Assembly (NCBI GenBank): GCA_002279065.1
Contig: NCKB01000006.1
Location: 246,343 to 310,342, forward strand
DNA length: 64,000 bases
From: Lysobacterales bacterium 15-68-25
GTDB taxonomy: Bacteria > Pseudomonadota > Gammaproteobacteria > Xanthomonadales > Rhodanobacteraceae
Reading direction: 5' to 3'
Position 1 is the stretch's first letter. The number at the start of each line of letters is the position of its first letter. The notes below the pieces were generated by a model, which saw only the letters and a list, made by a program, of their open reading frames with translations, made no database searches and was not told the origin of the DNA. A program made the position numbers and the translations under genes. Shown piece by piece: positions 17,237-25,917 of this stretch.

Positions 17237-18388
17237 TCAGTCGGCGCAGGGAAATCCCTGTGCGCGCAGCATCGCCCGCTCGTCGGCCGGCAGTCGCGCG
17301 GCGAGCTGCTCGTCGTCCACCAGCTCCACCGTGCTGAACTCGCGACGCAGCGGGTACTGCTTGCGCAGGCGGTCGAAGGCGGTCGCGCGCGCGTCGTCGT
17401 CGGCATCGAGGGTGGCGCGGAAGGCGTCGTCGTCGTCGGTGATGCGCCAGGCCGCGCGCATCAGGTCCAGCGCGCGCCGCGGCGCCAGCCGGGCCACGTC
17501 GAGCACGCACCGGGCGGATGCAGGCACCAGCAACCCCAGCGTCATCGTCGGCGACTGGCCGAGGAAGGCGCAGAGCGCCTCGTACAGCATCCACGTGCCG
17601 CGCAGCTTGCCGTCGTAGGAGTAGCCGGCGATGTGCGGCGTGGCCAACGCGACCTGCGCGGCGAGCCGGCGGTCCACCAGCGGCTCGCCCTCCCACACGT
17701 CGAGCACCACGTGCAGGTCGTCGCGCCGTTCCAGTGCGGCAAGCAGCGCGGCGTTGTCGACCACGGCACCGCGCGAGGTGTTGAGCAGGATCGCCCCGGG
17801 CTTCAGCCGGGCGAGGAACGCCGCATCGCCGAGATGGAAGCTGGGATGCGCGCCGTCGCGGACCAGCGGGGTGTGGAAGCTGACGATGTCGCAGCCGGCG
17901 ATCGCGTCCATGCCCACCAGCCCGGTGCGACCCGCCTCGGCCAGCGGCGGGTCGCAGGCGAGCACCTCCAGCCCCATCGCCTGCAGTCGCCGCTGCAGCC
18001 GCGAGCCGACGTTGCCCAGGCCGACGATGCCCGCGCGCTTGCCGGCCAGCGCGAAGCCGTGGCGCTCGGCCAGTTCCAGCAGGGCACTGGCGACGTAGTC
18101 GACCACCGACATCGCGTTGCAGCCCGGCGCGCTGGCGAAGGCGATGCCCTGCGCGCGCAGCCATTCCAGGTCGACGTGATCGGTGCCGATGGTGGCGGTG
18201 CCGACGAAGCGCACGCGCGAGCCGGTGAGCAGCGTTTCGTCGACGCGGGTGACCGAGCGCACCAGCAGCACGTCGGCATCGCGCACGTCGTCGGCCGCGA
18301 GGCCGCGGCCGGGCCGTGCCACCACCTCGCCGAAGCCGGCGAACAGTTCGCGCGCCAGCGGCATGTTTTCGTCGACCAGGATCTTCAT
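17237..18388 (-). CDS. pdxB: Erythronate-4-phosphate dehydrogenase
   Basis: NAD-dependent dehydrogenase of the D-2-hydroxyacid family that oxidises 4-phosphoerythronate in pyridoxal phosphate synthesis. It begins MKILVDENMPLARELF, which is typical of PdxB; the Rossmann motif GIVGLGNVGSRL, the substrate segment NTSRGAVVDN and the catalytic His in TPHIAGYSYDGK are visible, followed by the PdxB dimerisation domain. 383 residues, usual length. It sits between FNR-box genes without a box of its own close to the start and is probably read from its own promoter or from the Cys-rich gene. Confidence 0.93.
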   Translation of the reverse strand: MKILVDENMPLARELFAGFGEVVARPGRGLAADDVRDADVLLVRSVTRVDETLLTGSRVRFVGTATIGTDHVDLEWLRAQGIAFASAPGCNAMSVVDYVASALLELAERHGFALAGKRAGIVGLGNVGSRLQRRLQAMGLEVLACDPPLAEAGRTGLVGMDAIAGCDIVSFHTPLVRDGAHPSFHLGDAAFLARLKPGAILLNTSRGAVVDNAALLAALERRDDLHVVLDVWEGEPLVDRRLAAQVALATPHIAGYSYDGKLRGTWMLYEALCAFLGQSPTMTLGLLVPASARCVLDVARLAPRRALDLMRAAWRITDDDDAFRATLDADDDARATAFDRLRKQYPLRREFSTVELVDDEQLAARLPADERAMLRAQGFPCAD

Positions 18389-18461
18389 CGTGCAGCGTGT
18401 CCAGCGCCGTATCGGCGGGCGCCATGATAGGTGGCCCGGCGCGATCGCGCAGGAGCGCCGG

Positions 18462-18764
18462 CTAGCCGGCGGGTGGCGCCGCGACGTCCGCCAGCGTGCC
18501 CAGCACCTCGCGCAGCTGCGCCTGCAGCGCCTGCCAGGCGGCCTCCCAGCGGCCCTCGTTTGGTTTGGCCAGGGCAAAGCGCTGCAGGCGCGCGTGGACA
18601 TCGGCAAGCCGCGCGCGCAGGGCCTCGGCCTCGGCGCGGGCCTGCTCGAAATCCGCCAGCCCGACCAGCTGCACCTTGCGGTCGCGGCACACGCCGATGC
18701 AGGTCTGCGGCGCCTCGACGCGGCCGCAGCCGATGCATTGCCAGGCTTCGATGGTGTCGGTCAT
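18462..18764 (-). CDS. Small Cys-rich protein of unknown function under an FNR-type box
   Basis: 100 residues. The N-terminal third carries a compact cysteine cluster (WQCIGCGRVEAPQTCIGVC), spacing C-x2-C-x8-C-x3-C, that could bind zinc or an Fe-S cluster. The rest is predicted helical and rich in Ala, Arg, Glu and Leu (LADFEQARAEAEALRARLADV), probably a coiled coil. I do not recognise a named family. An FNR box lies 64.5 bases before the ATG and GAGCGGAACGG is a plausible ribosome site. It lies between nirK-operon genes and pdxB, 73 bases before pdxB. Confidence 0.7.
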   Translation of the reverse strand: MTDTIEAWQCIGCGRVEAPQTCIGVCRDRKVQLVGLADFEQARAEAEALRARLADVHARLQRFALAKPNEGRWEAAWQALQAQLREVLGTLADVAAPPAG

Positions 18765-18821
18765 GTCGCCGTTCCGCTCGCACGATGGTGGACATGCTGC
18801 GCGGCGGCGCGCGGCGCCGGA

Positions 18822-18835
18822 CTGATCCGGATCAG
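18822..18835 (-). promoter_or_regulatory. FNR/Anr-type box upstream of the Cys-rich orphan
   Basis: Perfect dyad CTGAT-CCGG-ATCAG. Its centre is 64.5 bases from the ATG at 18764, predicting transcription start near 18787. No plus-strand gene lies close enough to use it. Confidence 0.75.
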
Positions 18836-18875
18836 CCGCACGCGGCGGCACGGCGTACAGGATGTCGCAGGGCGG

Positions 18876-19358
18876 TCAGTGCGCCGCCGGCGTGGCCCAG
18901 CCCGGATCGGCGAAGTAGCGCGGGTAGTCGGCGACCGCGTCGCGCATCGCCTGCACCTGGGTCATGTCGTCCGGGTGTGCCTTGAGCTTCTGCGCGGCGG
19001 CCAGCAGCGGTACCAGCATGTGGTGCAGCACGGCGTCGCGGTCTTCAGGCAGCTTGCACCTGGCGAAGATGTCGGCGGCGGCCTGCTCGATCAGGCCGAC
19101 GCGATCCAGCGCCATCGTCGCGTCCATGTGGCCCATCTCGTAGTGGCGCAGTTCGTCCAGCGCCACGTGGATGCGGCCCATGCCGTCCTCGAGCGTCGCG
19201 TCGACCGGCCAGCGGTGGCCGGGCGCGGGTGCAGGCGCGGCCGTCCCGGCCGGCATCGGGTGATGCGCATGCTGCGCCGACGCCGACGCCGACGCCGACG
19301 CGGACGCGGACAGGCCGACGGCCAGCAACACCAACAGCGGTGCGACGGCGCGGCTCAC
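18876..19358 (-). CDS. Exported His-rich protein, DnrO-like, last gene of nirK operon
   Basis: 160 residues with an N-terminal signal peptide (LLVLLAVGLSASASASAS) and then a His/Pro-rich stretch (AQHAHHPMP). The mature helical domain contains RHYEMGHMDA and a terminal DYPRYFADPGW. It resembles small proteins annotated DnrO in xanthomonads and denitrifiers, whose function is not established; His/Met content suggests a metal ligand role, which is inference. The start is GTG, overlapping the sco stop (GTGA). The signal peptide is encoded by a hexanucleotide repeat. Confidence 0.7.
   Translation of the reverse strand: MSRAVAPLLVLLAVGLSASASASASASAQHAHHPMPAGTAAPAPAPGHRWPVDATLEDGMGRIHVALDELRHYEMGHMDATMALDRVGLIEQAAADIFARCKLPEDRDAVLHHMLVPLLAAAQKLKAHPDDMTQVQAMRDAVADYPRYFADPGWATPAAH
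19276..19311. repeat. Six-unit hexanucleotide repeat inside DnrO-like signal peptide
   Basis: Four copies of GCCGAC followed by two of GCGGAC in tandem. In the minus-strand gene each unit encodes Ser-Ala, giving (SA)6. Unit gain or loss would change signal-peptide length in frame. Confidence 0.85.
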
Positions 19359-19918
19359 GGCCGGCTCCCGGCCAGCTTGCGCACGGCGGCGACGAAGTCG
19401 GGATCGGTGCGGCCGATGATCGTGCTGCGCGCCACCACGCGGCCGTCGGCATCGAGCAGCAGCAGCACGCTGGAATGGTTGAAGTCGCCGTCGGGCAGCT
19501 GGCGGTACTGCACGCCGAGCAGGGCAGCCAGCGGCCGCACCTCGGCCGGCTCCGCCCGTGCCAGCGTCCACCAGTGCGGATCGAGCTGGTGACGGCCGGC
19601 GTAGTCGGCGAGCCTGGCGACGCTGTCGCGGGCCGGATCGAAGCTCACCGCCAGCAGCCGGAGTGCGGACGGGTCGCCGGCGGCGTGGCGGGTCGCCTTC
19701 ATCGTCTCGATGATCATCGGGCAGACCATCGTGCACGAGGCGTAGAACATGCTGACCAGCTGTGGCTGGCCGCGGCGCGCGGCCAGCGGCGCGGCGTGGC
19801 CGGCCTGGTCGGTGAGGGTCACCGGCAACTGGTAGACCGAGTCGCCCGGAAGCGCGTCGGCGGCGTGCAGCGGCAGCGCCAGGCACAGGGTACAGAGCAG
19901 GAGCAGCAGGCGGTTCAT
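19355..19918 (-). CDS. SCO1/SenC-type copper chaperone
   Basis: Thioredoxin-fold periplasmic protein that delivers copper to respiratory enzymes. N-terminal signal peptide (LLLLLCTLCLALPLHA), copper-binding CTMVCP (CxxxC) at about residue 62, and the ligand histidine in GDFNHSS about residue 148. 187 residues, usual. The start overlaps the nirV stop (ATGA). Its place in the nirK operon suggests it metallates NirK rather than the cbb3 oxidase; that is inference. Confidence 0.88.
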   Translation of the reverse strand: MNRLLLLLCTLCLALPLHAADALPGDSVYQLPVTLTDQAGHAAPLAARRGQPQLVSMFYASCTMVCPMIIETMKATRHAAGDPSALRLLAVSFDPARDSVARLADYAGRHQLDPHWWTLARAEPAEVRPLAALLGVQYRQLPDGDFNHSSVLLLLDADGRVVARSTIIGRTDPDFVAAVRKLAGSRP

Positions 19919-20697
19919 GGCGTATCCCCGATGGGCCGCGCGCAGCGGAAGCCCAGGTTGGCGGTGGTGTCGGTGGCCTTCAGCGAGGAGAGCATGGCGA
20001 TGCGCATCAGCGTGGCGTAGTTCTCCTTCTGCTCCATGCTGATCGCGCCGGCGCCGCAGAACTTCAGCTTGTCGGCGCCGTCCTGGTCGCGGCTGTCGCT
20101 GCCCACCAGCAGCGCGTTGAAGTCGTCGACCCACTCCCACACCAGGCCGTTGAGGTCGCGCACGCCGTGCAGGTCGGGCGGGCCGCCTACGGCGGGCAAG
20201 GCGTGGCCGGACGGGCGGCTGTACCAGTCCAGCACGCGCTCGCGCCAGGCCGGGTCGCTGCGCGCGTCGGCGCGGGTGGCATCGGCTGCGGCGGCCATTT
20301 CCCACTCGTACCAACTGGGCAGGCGGGCGTGTTCGCTCTGGCAGAACGCCTGCGCGGCGAACCAGCTCACCTGCGTTACCGGTTGCGTCGGCAGTGCGTC
20401 AGGGCCGAGTGTCTGGGGACCGGCCCATTGCGCCAGGTAACGCCCGTCGGCGAACACCACCGGCACGCGGTCGCGCTGCCACTCGGGATGGCGACGGACG
20501 AAGGCGAGAAACTCGGCGTTGGTCACCGGTTCGGTGCGCAGGGCGAACGGCGCCACCTGCGCCGGGGCGGTCTTGCCGTCGGCCGGCAGCACGCTGGCGA
20601 AGCGTCCGCCGGGCAGCGGCACGTACTCGGTGGCGCTGGCCGTGGCGCAGGCCACGACCAGTGCCAGCAGGGCCGCCGCGAGGGCCCGGCGGCGCAT
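19915..20697 (-). CDS. nirV: NirV-like FGE-sulfatase domain protein
   Basis: Secreted protein of the formylglycine-generating-enzyme-like fold that is frequently encoded next to nirK and called NirV; its role is unproven. Signal peptide (residues about 1-22), then YVPLPGGRFASVLP, EPVTNAEFLAFVRRHPEW, PVTQVSWFAAQAFC, RLPSWYEWE and a C-terminal NLGFRCAR, all standard for the fold. 260 residues. One base separates it from the nirK stop. Confidence 0.85.
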   Translation of the reverse strand: MRRRALAAALLALVVACATASATEYVPLPGGRFASVLPADGKTAPAQVAPFALRTEPVTNAEFLAFVRRHPEWQRDRVPVVFADGRYLAQWAGPQTLGPDALPTQPVTQVSWFAAQAFCQSEHARLPSWYEWEMAAAADATRADARSDPAWRERVLDWYSRPSGHALPAVGGPPDLHGVRDLNGLVWEWVDDFNALLVGSDSRDQDGADKLKFCGAGAISMEQKENYATLMRIAMLSSLKATDTTANLGFRCARPIGDTP

Positions 20698-20698
20698 C

Positions 20699-22231
20699 TC
20701 AGTGCCCCCCGCCCGCCGCCGGCGCCGGCTTGGCGCGCACCTTGGCCACCTCCTCCTTGGTCACCTGGCCGCCGGGGTTGTCCCAGCTGTTGAGCACGTA
20801 GGTGAGGATGTTGGCCACCTCGTCGTCGGTGAGCTGGGTCATCGGCGGCATCACCGAGTCGTACTCGACGCCGTTGACGGTGACCTTGCCGGTGAGGCCG
20901 TGCAGCGGGATCGCGATCAGCGCGTCCTTGTCCTTGCCGGCCAGCTTCGCGACGTAGTCCGACTTGGCCAGCGGCGGGAACACGCTGGGCAGGCCGGCGC
21001 CGTTGGCCTGGTGGCAGACCGAGCAGGTGCCGGTGAACAGCTGCTTGCCGGCGGCGATCTGGTCTTCCTTGCTCAGCGTGCCGGCGGCGTTGGCCCTGGC
21101 GGCGGTCGCCACCGCATGCAGGTTTGGCTCGGCGCGGTCGCCGAGGTAGACCGAGTCGACTTCCTTGCCCGAGTAGATCGCCTTGTTCTCCGGGCCGTCC
21201 ACTTTCAGGATGCCCAGCGCGCCCTTGTTGAAGGCGCGGAAGATCGAGTGGTCGACCAGCACGTAGCTGCCCGGCACCTGGGTCTTGAACTCGACCATCG
21301 CGGCGCCGCCGGAGGGGATCAGCGTGGTCTGCACGTTGTGCTGTTCGACGGTGCCGCCTTCCTGCCGCACGGTGTCGAAGATCTCGCCGATCACGTGGAA
21401 GCTGGACACCAGGTTCGGGCCGCCGTTGCCGACGAACAGGCGCACCGTCTCGCCGACCTTGGCGGTGAGCGCCTTGTCGCCGGTGAGCGCGCCCTCGTGG
21501 CCGTTGAACAGCACGTAGGTCGGCTTCTCGTCGATCGCCTTGTCCATGTCGAAGGCCTGGTGGCCCTTCTCGCGGTACTTGCCGACCGTGTAGAAGTCGC
21601 CCTGCATCACGTAGTACTCGTGGTCGACCTTGGGCATGCCCTCCGGCGGTTCGACCAGGATCAGCCCGTACATGCCGTTGGCGATGTGCATGCCCACCGG
21701 CGCAGTGGCGCAGTGGTAGACGAAGATGCCCTGGTTGAGCGCCTTGAAGGTGAACTGCGACTCGTGTCCCGGCGCGGTGAAGCTGGAGGCCGCGCCGCCG
21801 CCTGGGCCGGTGACGCCGTGCAGGTCGATGTTGTGCGGCATCTTGGAGTCAGGCGAGTTCTTCAGGTGGAACTCCACCGTGTCGCCCTGGCGCACGCGGA
21901 TGAAGCTGCCCGGCACGGTGCCGCCGAAGGTCCAGTAGGTGTAGGTGACGCCCTCGGAGATCGGCATCTCCTTCTCGATCACTTCCAGGTCGACGATGAC
22001 CTTGGCCGGGTAGTTGCGGTGGATCGGCGGCGGCACGTTCGGCGGGCTGGTCAGCACCGCGTGGATCGGCTCGCCCTGCGGCGGGCCGAAGTCGCCGGGG
22101 GTGGCGGTCTCGGCGGTGGCCTGCGGTGGCGCGGCGCCGGTGGTGGGCGTGGTGGCATCGGGCTTGCCCGAGCAGGCGGCGATCGCCAGGGCGCTGGCCG
22201 TGGCCAGCAGGGTGCGCAGCAGCGTGGACAT
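20699..22231 (-). CDS. nirK: Copper nitrite reductase with C-terminal cytochrome c domain
   Basis: Periplasmic NirK that reduces nitrite to NO, the defining step of denitrification. A lipobox-like IAAC about residue 20 suggests a lipoprotein. Two cupredoxin domains: type 2 copper/catalytic region PHNIDLHG, type 1 copper ligands in [16 protein letters not shown], and [11 protein letters not shown] in domain 2. From about residue 400 a cytochrome c domain carries CSVCH with an axial Met near VMPPM. 510 residues, fitting the three-domain NirK class in which the fused heme feeds the type 1 copper. AAGGGGAA precedes the ATG. Confidence 0.96.
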   Translation of the reverse strand: MSTLLRTLLATASALAIAACSGKPDATTPTTGAAPPQATAETATPGDFGPPQGEPIHAVLTSPPNVPPPIHRNYPAKVIVDLEVIEKEMPISEGVTYTYWTFGGTVPGSFIRVRQGDTVEFHLKNSPDSKMPHNIDLHGVTGPGGGAASSFTAPGHESQFTFKALNQGIFVYHCATAPVGMHIANGMYGLILVEPPEGMPKVDHEYYVMQGDFYTVGKYREKGHQAFDMDKAIDEKPTYVLFNGHEGALTGDKALTAKVGETVRLFVGNGGPNLVSSFHVIGEIFDTVRQEGGTVEQHNVQTTLIPSGGAAMVEFKTQVPGSYVLVDHSIFRAFNKGALGILKVDGPENKAIYSGKEVDSVYLGDRAEPNLHAVATAARANAAGTLSKEDQIAAGKQLFTGTCSVCHQANGAGLPSVFPPLAKSDYVAKLAGKDKDALIAIPLHGLTGKVTVNGVEYDSVMPPMTQLTDDEVANILTYVLNSWDNPGGQVTKEEVAKVRAKPAPAAGGGH

Positions 22232-22289
22232 GATCTATTCCCCTTCGTTATCCGTGACGAACAGGTTAGGCAGGCGGCGTGCGACGCCC

Positions 22290-22303
22290 CTGATACAGAT
22301 CAG
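22290..22303 (-). promoter_or_regulatory. FNR/Anr-type box upstream of nirK
   Basis: CTGAT-ACAG-ATCAG; both half-sites are perfect. The centre is 65.5 bases from the nirK ATG, predicting transcription start near 22255 and a leader of about 24 bases containing the strong ribosome site. Confidence 0.8.
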
Positions 22304-22352
22304 CCGCAAGAGCATACGCCCGGGCTGCGACAAGCTGTCACGGCCGAGCCGT

Positions 22353-23591
22353 TCAGCCGGGCCGGCCGTCCACGCGCGGGGTCAGGTAGATCCAGGCCGA
22401 GCGCAGCACCCACGGCGCGAAGGCCAGCAGCCAGCCGGCCGCCGCGAACACCAGCCAGCGATAGCTGTCGGTACCCAGCTCCGCGCGCACGCGCAGCGCC
22501 AGCACGCCCTGCAGGGCGAGGAAGCACAGCCACGGCACCGCGCCCATCTGCAGCAGGCGGCCGGAATGGCCCTGGGTGACGCGGGTGACCATCGCCACCA
22601 GCATCGAGCCGAAGTAGCCGATGGTCAGCACGTGCAGCGGCACCAGGCCGAGCACCACCTCGCCGCGCAGCCCCAGCCACAGGCTCTGCGCCGCGAACAG
22701 GGCCATCGCCACCGGCAGCCAGGCGAACGCCAGGTGCAGCGCGAACAGCAGGCCCGGGCGGCGCGCCTTCCACGGTTGCCAGGCCAGCGCGTGCCCGCCG
22801 AACACGAGGGTCAGCGGCAGATCGGCCAGCCAGCGCCAGGCAGTGGCACCGGCTGTTTCCAGCGCAATGTGCGCGAGCAGCAGTGCCCAGACCGCGGGCA
22901 GGCTCCAGCGCGGGCGCACCATGCGGTACCCGGGCACCACGTTGGCACTGAAGAACGGGATCATCCGGTGGCACACGCTGAAGTACACCGGCAGCAGGAA
23001 GCCGAACACGCCGAGGCGGACCGCAAGCGGCATCAGCCATGCCGGCGCACCGACCAGCACGGCCAGCCCCAGGGCGAGCCCGAGGGCGCCGGTCGCCAGG
23101 CCCGCCAGGCACGACCATGCGTGGGCGTTGCGCGCTGTCGCGGCGCGCAGCACGCCGGCCAGCGGCAGCAGCGCCAGCCCGTAGCCGGCCAGCATCAGCG
23201 CCACGCCGATCCGCAGCAACGGCAGGCTGCCCAGCAGGCCGGCGTGCGCCAGCAGGTAGCCGCCGAACACCGATCCGGCCACTGGCACGTAGCGCGAGCG
23301 CGGCAGCGCGGGTCGGTCCAGCCACCGGGGGAACACGGTCAGCAGGAAGCCGAGCATGAACAACGGCAGCATCCCGTACACAGTGAGCAGGGCGTGGCCC
23401 CAGGCGGGCGGCACCGGCGGCTGCGGCCACCCCGACCAGCCGAAGCGCAGCGCGGCCAGCTCCAGCGCCCACCAGGCCATGCTGGTCAGTACCGTGAAGG
23501 CACCGGCGAGGAACAGCACCCGGTGTGGCGCCTGGGCCAGCACCGCCGGTGACCAAGGGACGGGGCGCGCGGATAGGGAAAGATCGGACAT
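22353..23591 (-). CDS. nnrS: NnrS family heme/copper membrane protein
   Basis: Polytopic (about 12 helices) heme-copper protein associated with NO metabolism and relief of nitrosative stress. Typical start HRVLFLAGAFTVLTSMAWW, internal FSVCHRMIPFFSANV and VTRVTQGHSGRLL. 412 residues, usual length. I chose the ATG at 23591 because a longer ATG at 23621 lies upstream of the transcription start predicted from the FNR box. It sits between fnr and nirK on the same strand. Confidence 0.9.
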   Translation of the reverse strand: MSDLSLSARPVPWSPAVLAQAPHRVLFLAGAFTVLTSMAWWALELAALRFGWSGWPQPPVPPAWGHALLTVYGMLPLFMLGFLLTVFPRWLDRPALPRSRYVPVAGSVFGGYLLAHAGLLGSLPLLRIGVALMLAGYGLALLPLAGVLRAATARNAHAWSCLAGLATGALGLALGLAVLVGAPAWLMPLAVRLGVFGFLLPVYFSVCHRMIPFFSANVVPGYRMVRPRWSLPAVWALLLAHIALETAGATAWRWLADLPLTLVFGGHALAWQPWKARRPGLLFALHLAFAWLPVAMALFAAQSLWLGLRGEVVLGLVPLHVLTIGYFGSMLVAMVTRVTQGHSGRLLQMGAVPWLCFLALQGVLALRVRAELGTDSYRWLVFAAAGWLLAFAPWVLRSAWIYLTPRVDGRPG

Positions 23592-23647
23592 CGGCTTCGG
23601 CCTGTCGGCGGAAAGCCGCATGCTCGGCGCCGGGCGGTGCCGGCACC

Positions 23648-23661
23648 CTGATCCAGATCAG
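23648..23661 (-). promoter_or_regulatory. FNR/Anr-type box upstream of nnrS
   Basis: Perfect CTGAT-CCAG-ATCAG, identical to the ccoN box. The centre is 63.5 bases from the nnrS ATG. It lies in the short gap after the fnr stop. Confidence 0.8.
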
Positions 23662-23673
23662 CGGGGTGTCGGG

Positions 23674-24462
23674 TCAGCCCGGCAGCAGGCCTTCGCCCAA
23701 GCGGCGCAGGGCGTCCGCATCGAGCAGCTCCACCTGCCGCCCCTCCAGCGCGATCAGCCCCTGGCTGCGGAAGCGGGTGAGCACCCGGCTGACGGTTTCC
23801 GAGGCCAGTCGCAGGTAGTTGGCGATATCGCCGCGCGACATGCTCAACGCGAAGCGCGTGCCGGAAAAGCCGCGTGCCGCATAGCGACTGCCGAGGTCGC
23901 AGAGGAAGGCCGCCACGCGCTCGTCGGCGCTGTGGTCGCCGGCCAGCAGGCTGGCCGTGCCCAGCTCCTTGCTTAGCAGGCGGAATAGATGCTGCTGCAC
24001 GGCCGGCATACGGGTGGCCAGCGCGCTCATCGCCGGGAACGAGAAGCGGCAGAACTGCGCGTTCTCCAGCGCGATCGCATCGCAGGGGAACTGCTCGGGG
24101 TAGATCGCGTTGAGTCCGATCACCTCGCCCGGCAGGTAGAAGCCCAGCACCTGCTCGCGGCCCTCGCGGTCCACCAGGCTGGTCTTCACCGTTCCCGCGC
24201 GCACCGCGAAGATCGCGCGGAACGGATCGCCGGTGCGGAACACGTGGTCGCCGGTGCGATAGGGCCCGACGTGCTCGACCAGGCAGTGCAGCGCCTCCAG
24301 CTCGGGCTTGCCGTAGCCCACCGCCAGGCACGCACCGGCGAAAGCGCAGGTGCGGCAAAAGCGGACGGAATCGCCGTCGTCGGCGATCGGGCTGGGTGGA
24401 TCGGGCAGGCGACCGGCCCGCGTGTCGGAACGCATCGTCGGAACAGCCTCTTGAACATCCAT
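23674..24462 (-). CDS. fnr: FNR/Anr-type oxygen-sensing transcription regulator
   Basis: Crp/Fnr-family activator that binds a [4Fe-4S] cluster without oxygen and activates TTGAT-N4-ATCAA promoters. The N-terminal cluster motif is C-x2-C-x5-C (FCRTCAFAGAC), and the fourth cysteine is in FPCDAIALE. The cNMP-type fold covers residues about 45-160; the helix-turn-helix carries the FNR recognition residues E--SR in SETVSR. The ATG at 24462 lies four bases after the hemN stop, so it is in the hemN operon and presumably controlled by the hemN box, which makes it autoregulated. It is the likely regulator of all eight boxes in this window. Confidence 0.92.
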   Translation of the reverse strand: MDVQEAVPTMRSDTRAGRLPDPPSPIADDGDSVRFCRTCAFAGACLAVGYGKPELEALHCLVEHVGPYRTGDHVFRTGDPFRAIFAVRAGTVKTSLVDREGREQVLGFYLPGEVIGLNAIYPEQFPCDAIALENAQFCRFSFPAMSALATRMPAVQQHLFRLLSKELGTASLLAGDHSADERVAAFLCDLGSRYAARGFSGTRFALSMSRGDIANYLRLASETVSRVLTRFRSQGLIALEGRQVELLDADALRRLGEGLLPG

Positions 24463-24466
24463 GGCG

Positions 24467-25882
24467 TCAGATGGCGCGCGAGTAGCGGGTGGGCGGCGCG
24501 CCGGCATCCAGATAGGCATCGAAGCACATGGCGATGATACGCAGCAACAGGCGGCCGCGTGAGGTGGCGACGATGCGCTGCTCGTCGATCGTGACCAGCC
24601 CATCCTTCTCCAGGGCCTCGAGGCGATGCATCGCGTCGGCGAAGTAGGCGTCGAAATCGATCCGGTGACGCGCGCCAAAGGCGTCCCGGTCGAGCGCACC
24701 CTGGCACATCAGTTCGCCGATCGCCGCGCGACGGATCACGTCGTCCTCGCTCAGCCGCAGCCCGCGCGCCACCGGCAGGTGGCCGGCGTCCAGCGCGCCG
24801 TAGTAGCCCGGCAGATCGCGTGCGTTCTGGCTGTAGCAGTCGCCGATGCGACCGATCGCGCTCACCCCGAGGCCGACGATGTCGCAGTCGCCGTGGGTAG
24901 AGTAGCCCTGGAAGTTGCGTTGCAGGTGGCCGGCGCGCTGCGCCTTGGCCAGCTCGTCGTCGGCCTTGGCGAAGTGGTCCATGCCGATGTAGACGTAGCC
25001 GGCGCCGGTGAGCCGCTCCAGTGCCCGGCCGAGCAGGGCCAGGCGGGTGGCAGCGTCGGGCAGCAGGCTGGCATCGAGCTGCCGCTGCGCCTTGAACATC
25101 TCCGGCAGGTGGGCATAGCCGTACACCGCAACGCGGTCCGGCGACAGCGCGATCACCTCGGTGAGGGTGCGGTCGAAGCCGGCCACGGTCTGCAGCGGCA
25201 GGCCGTAGATCAGGTCGACGCTGGTGGAGACGAAGCCCGACTCGCGCGCCGCGTTGAGCACCGTGGCCGTCTGCGCCACCGACTGGATGCGGTTCACCGC
25301 GGCCTGCACCGCGGGATCGAAGTCCTGGATGCCGACCGACACGCGGTTGAAGCCCAGGTCGGCCAGTTCGCGCACGTAGTCGCCGTCGGCGAAGCGCGGG
25401 TCCAGCTCGATGCCGTACTCCCGTTCGCGGCCGCGTTCCATGCTGAAGTGCCGACCCAGCGACTGCATCAGATCGCGCATCCGCTCGATGTCGAGGAAAT
25501 TCGGCGTGCCGCCGCCGAAGTGCAGCTGGCGCACCGGGCGGTCGCGGTCGAACAGCGGAGCGATCAGACCGATCTCGCGGTACAGCCGCTCCAGGTAGCG
25601 GTCGGCCTTGTCGAGGTCGCGGGTGATGACCCGGTTGCAGCCGCAGTAGAAGCACGGACTCATGCAGAACGGCACGTGCACGTAGACCGAGAGCGGCCGC
25701 GGGATCGGCTCCTCGTTTGATTCGCGGATCGCTTCGCGCAGCTCGGCGGCGCCGAAGTCGCTGCGGAAATGCGGCGCGGTCGGATAGCTGGTGTAGCGGG
25801 GACCGTTGACGTCGTAGCGGGCGATCAGGTCCGCATCGAAAGTGGGTGGCTGGATCACGGTGAGGGCAGCGGCAGTTTCCAT
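24467..25882 (-). CDS. hemN: Oxygen-independent coproporphyrinogen III oxidase
   Basis: Radical-SAM enzyme of anaerobic heme synthesis that decarboxylates coproporphyrinogen III. The cluster motif C-x3-C-x2-C is in CMSPCFYCGC; YTSYPTAPHF near the N terminus and LHFGGGTPNFL are HemN signatures. 471 residues, usual for true HemN. The ATG at 25882 has no ribosome site, and CACAGT (25890-25895) lies seven bases before it, with an FNR box centred 42.5 bases from the ATG: a predicted near-leaderless transcript. It is followed by fnr. Confidence 0.93.
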   Translation of the reverse strand: METAAALTVIQPPTFDADLIARYDVNGPRYTSYPTAPHFRSDFGAAELREAIRESNEEPIPRPLSVYVHVPFCMSPCFYCGCNRVITRDLDKADRYLERLYREIGLIAPLFDRDRPVRQLHFGGGTPNFLDIERMRDLMQSLGRHFSMERGREREYGIELDPRFADGDYVRELADLGFNRVSVGIQDFDPAVQAAVNRIQSVAQTATVLNAARESGFVSTSVDLIYGLPLQTVAGFDRTLTEVIALSPDRVAVYGYAHLPEMFKAQRQLDASLLPDAATRLALLGRALERLTGAGYVYIGMDHFAKADDELAKAQRAGHLQRNFQGYSTHGDCDIVGLGVSAIGRIGDCYSQNARDLPGYYGALDAGHLPVARGLRLSEDDVIRRAAIGELMCQGALDRDAFGARHRIDFDAYFADAMHRLEALEKDGLVTIDEQRIVATSRGRLLLRIIAMCFDAYLDAGAPPTRYSRAI

Positions 25883-25917
25883 GGCGCGCACTGTGCCGGG
25901 TCGGGCCCGGCGGCTTC

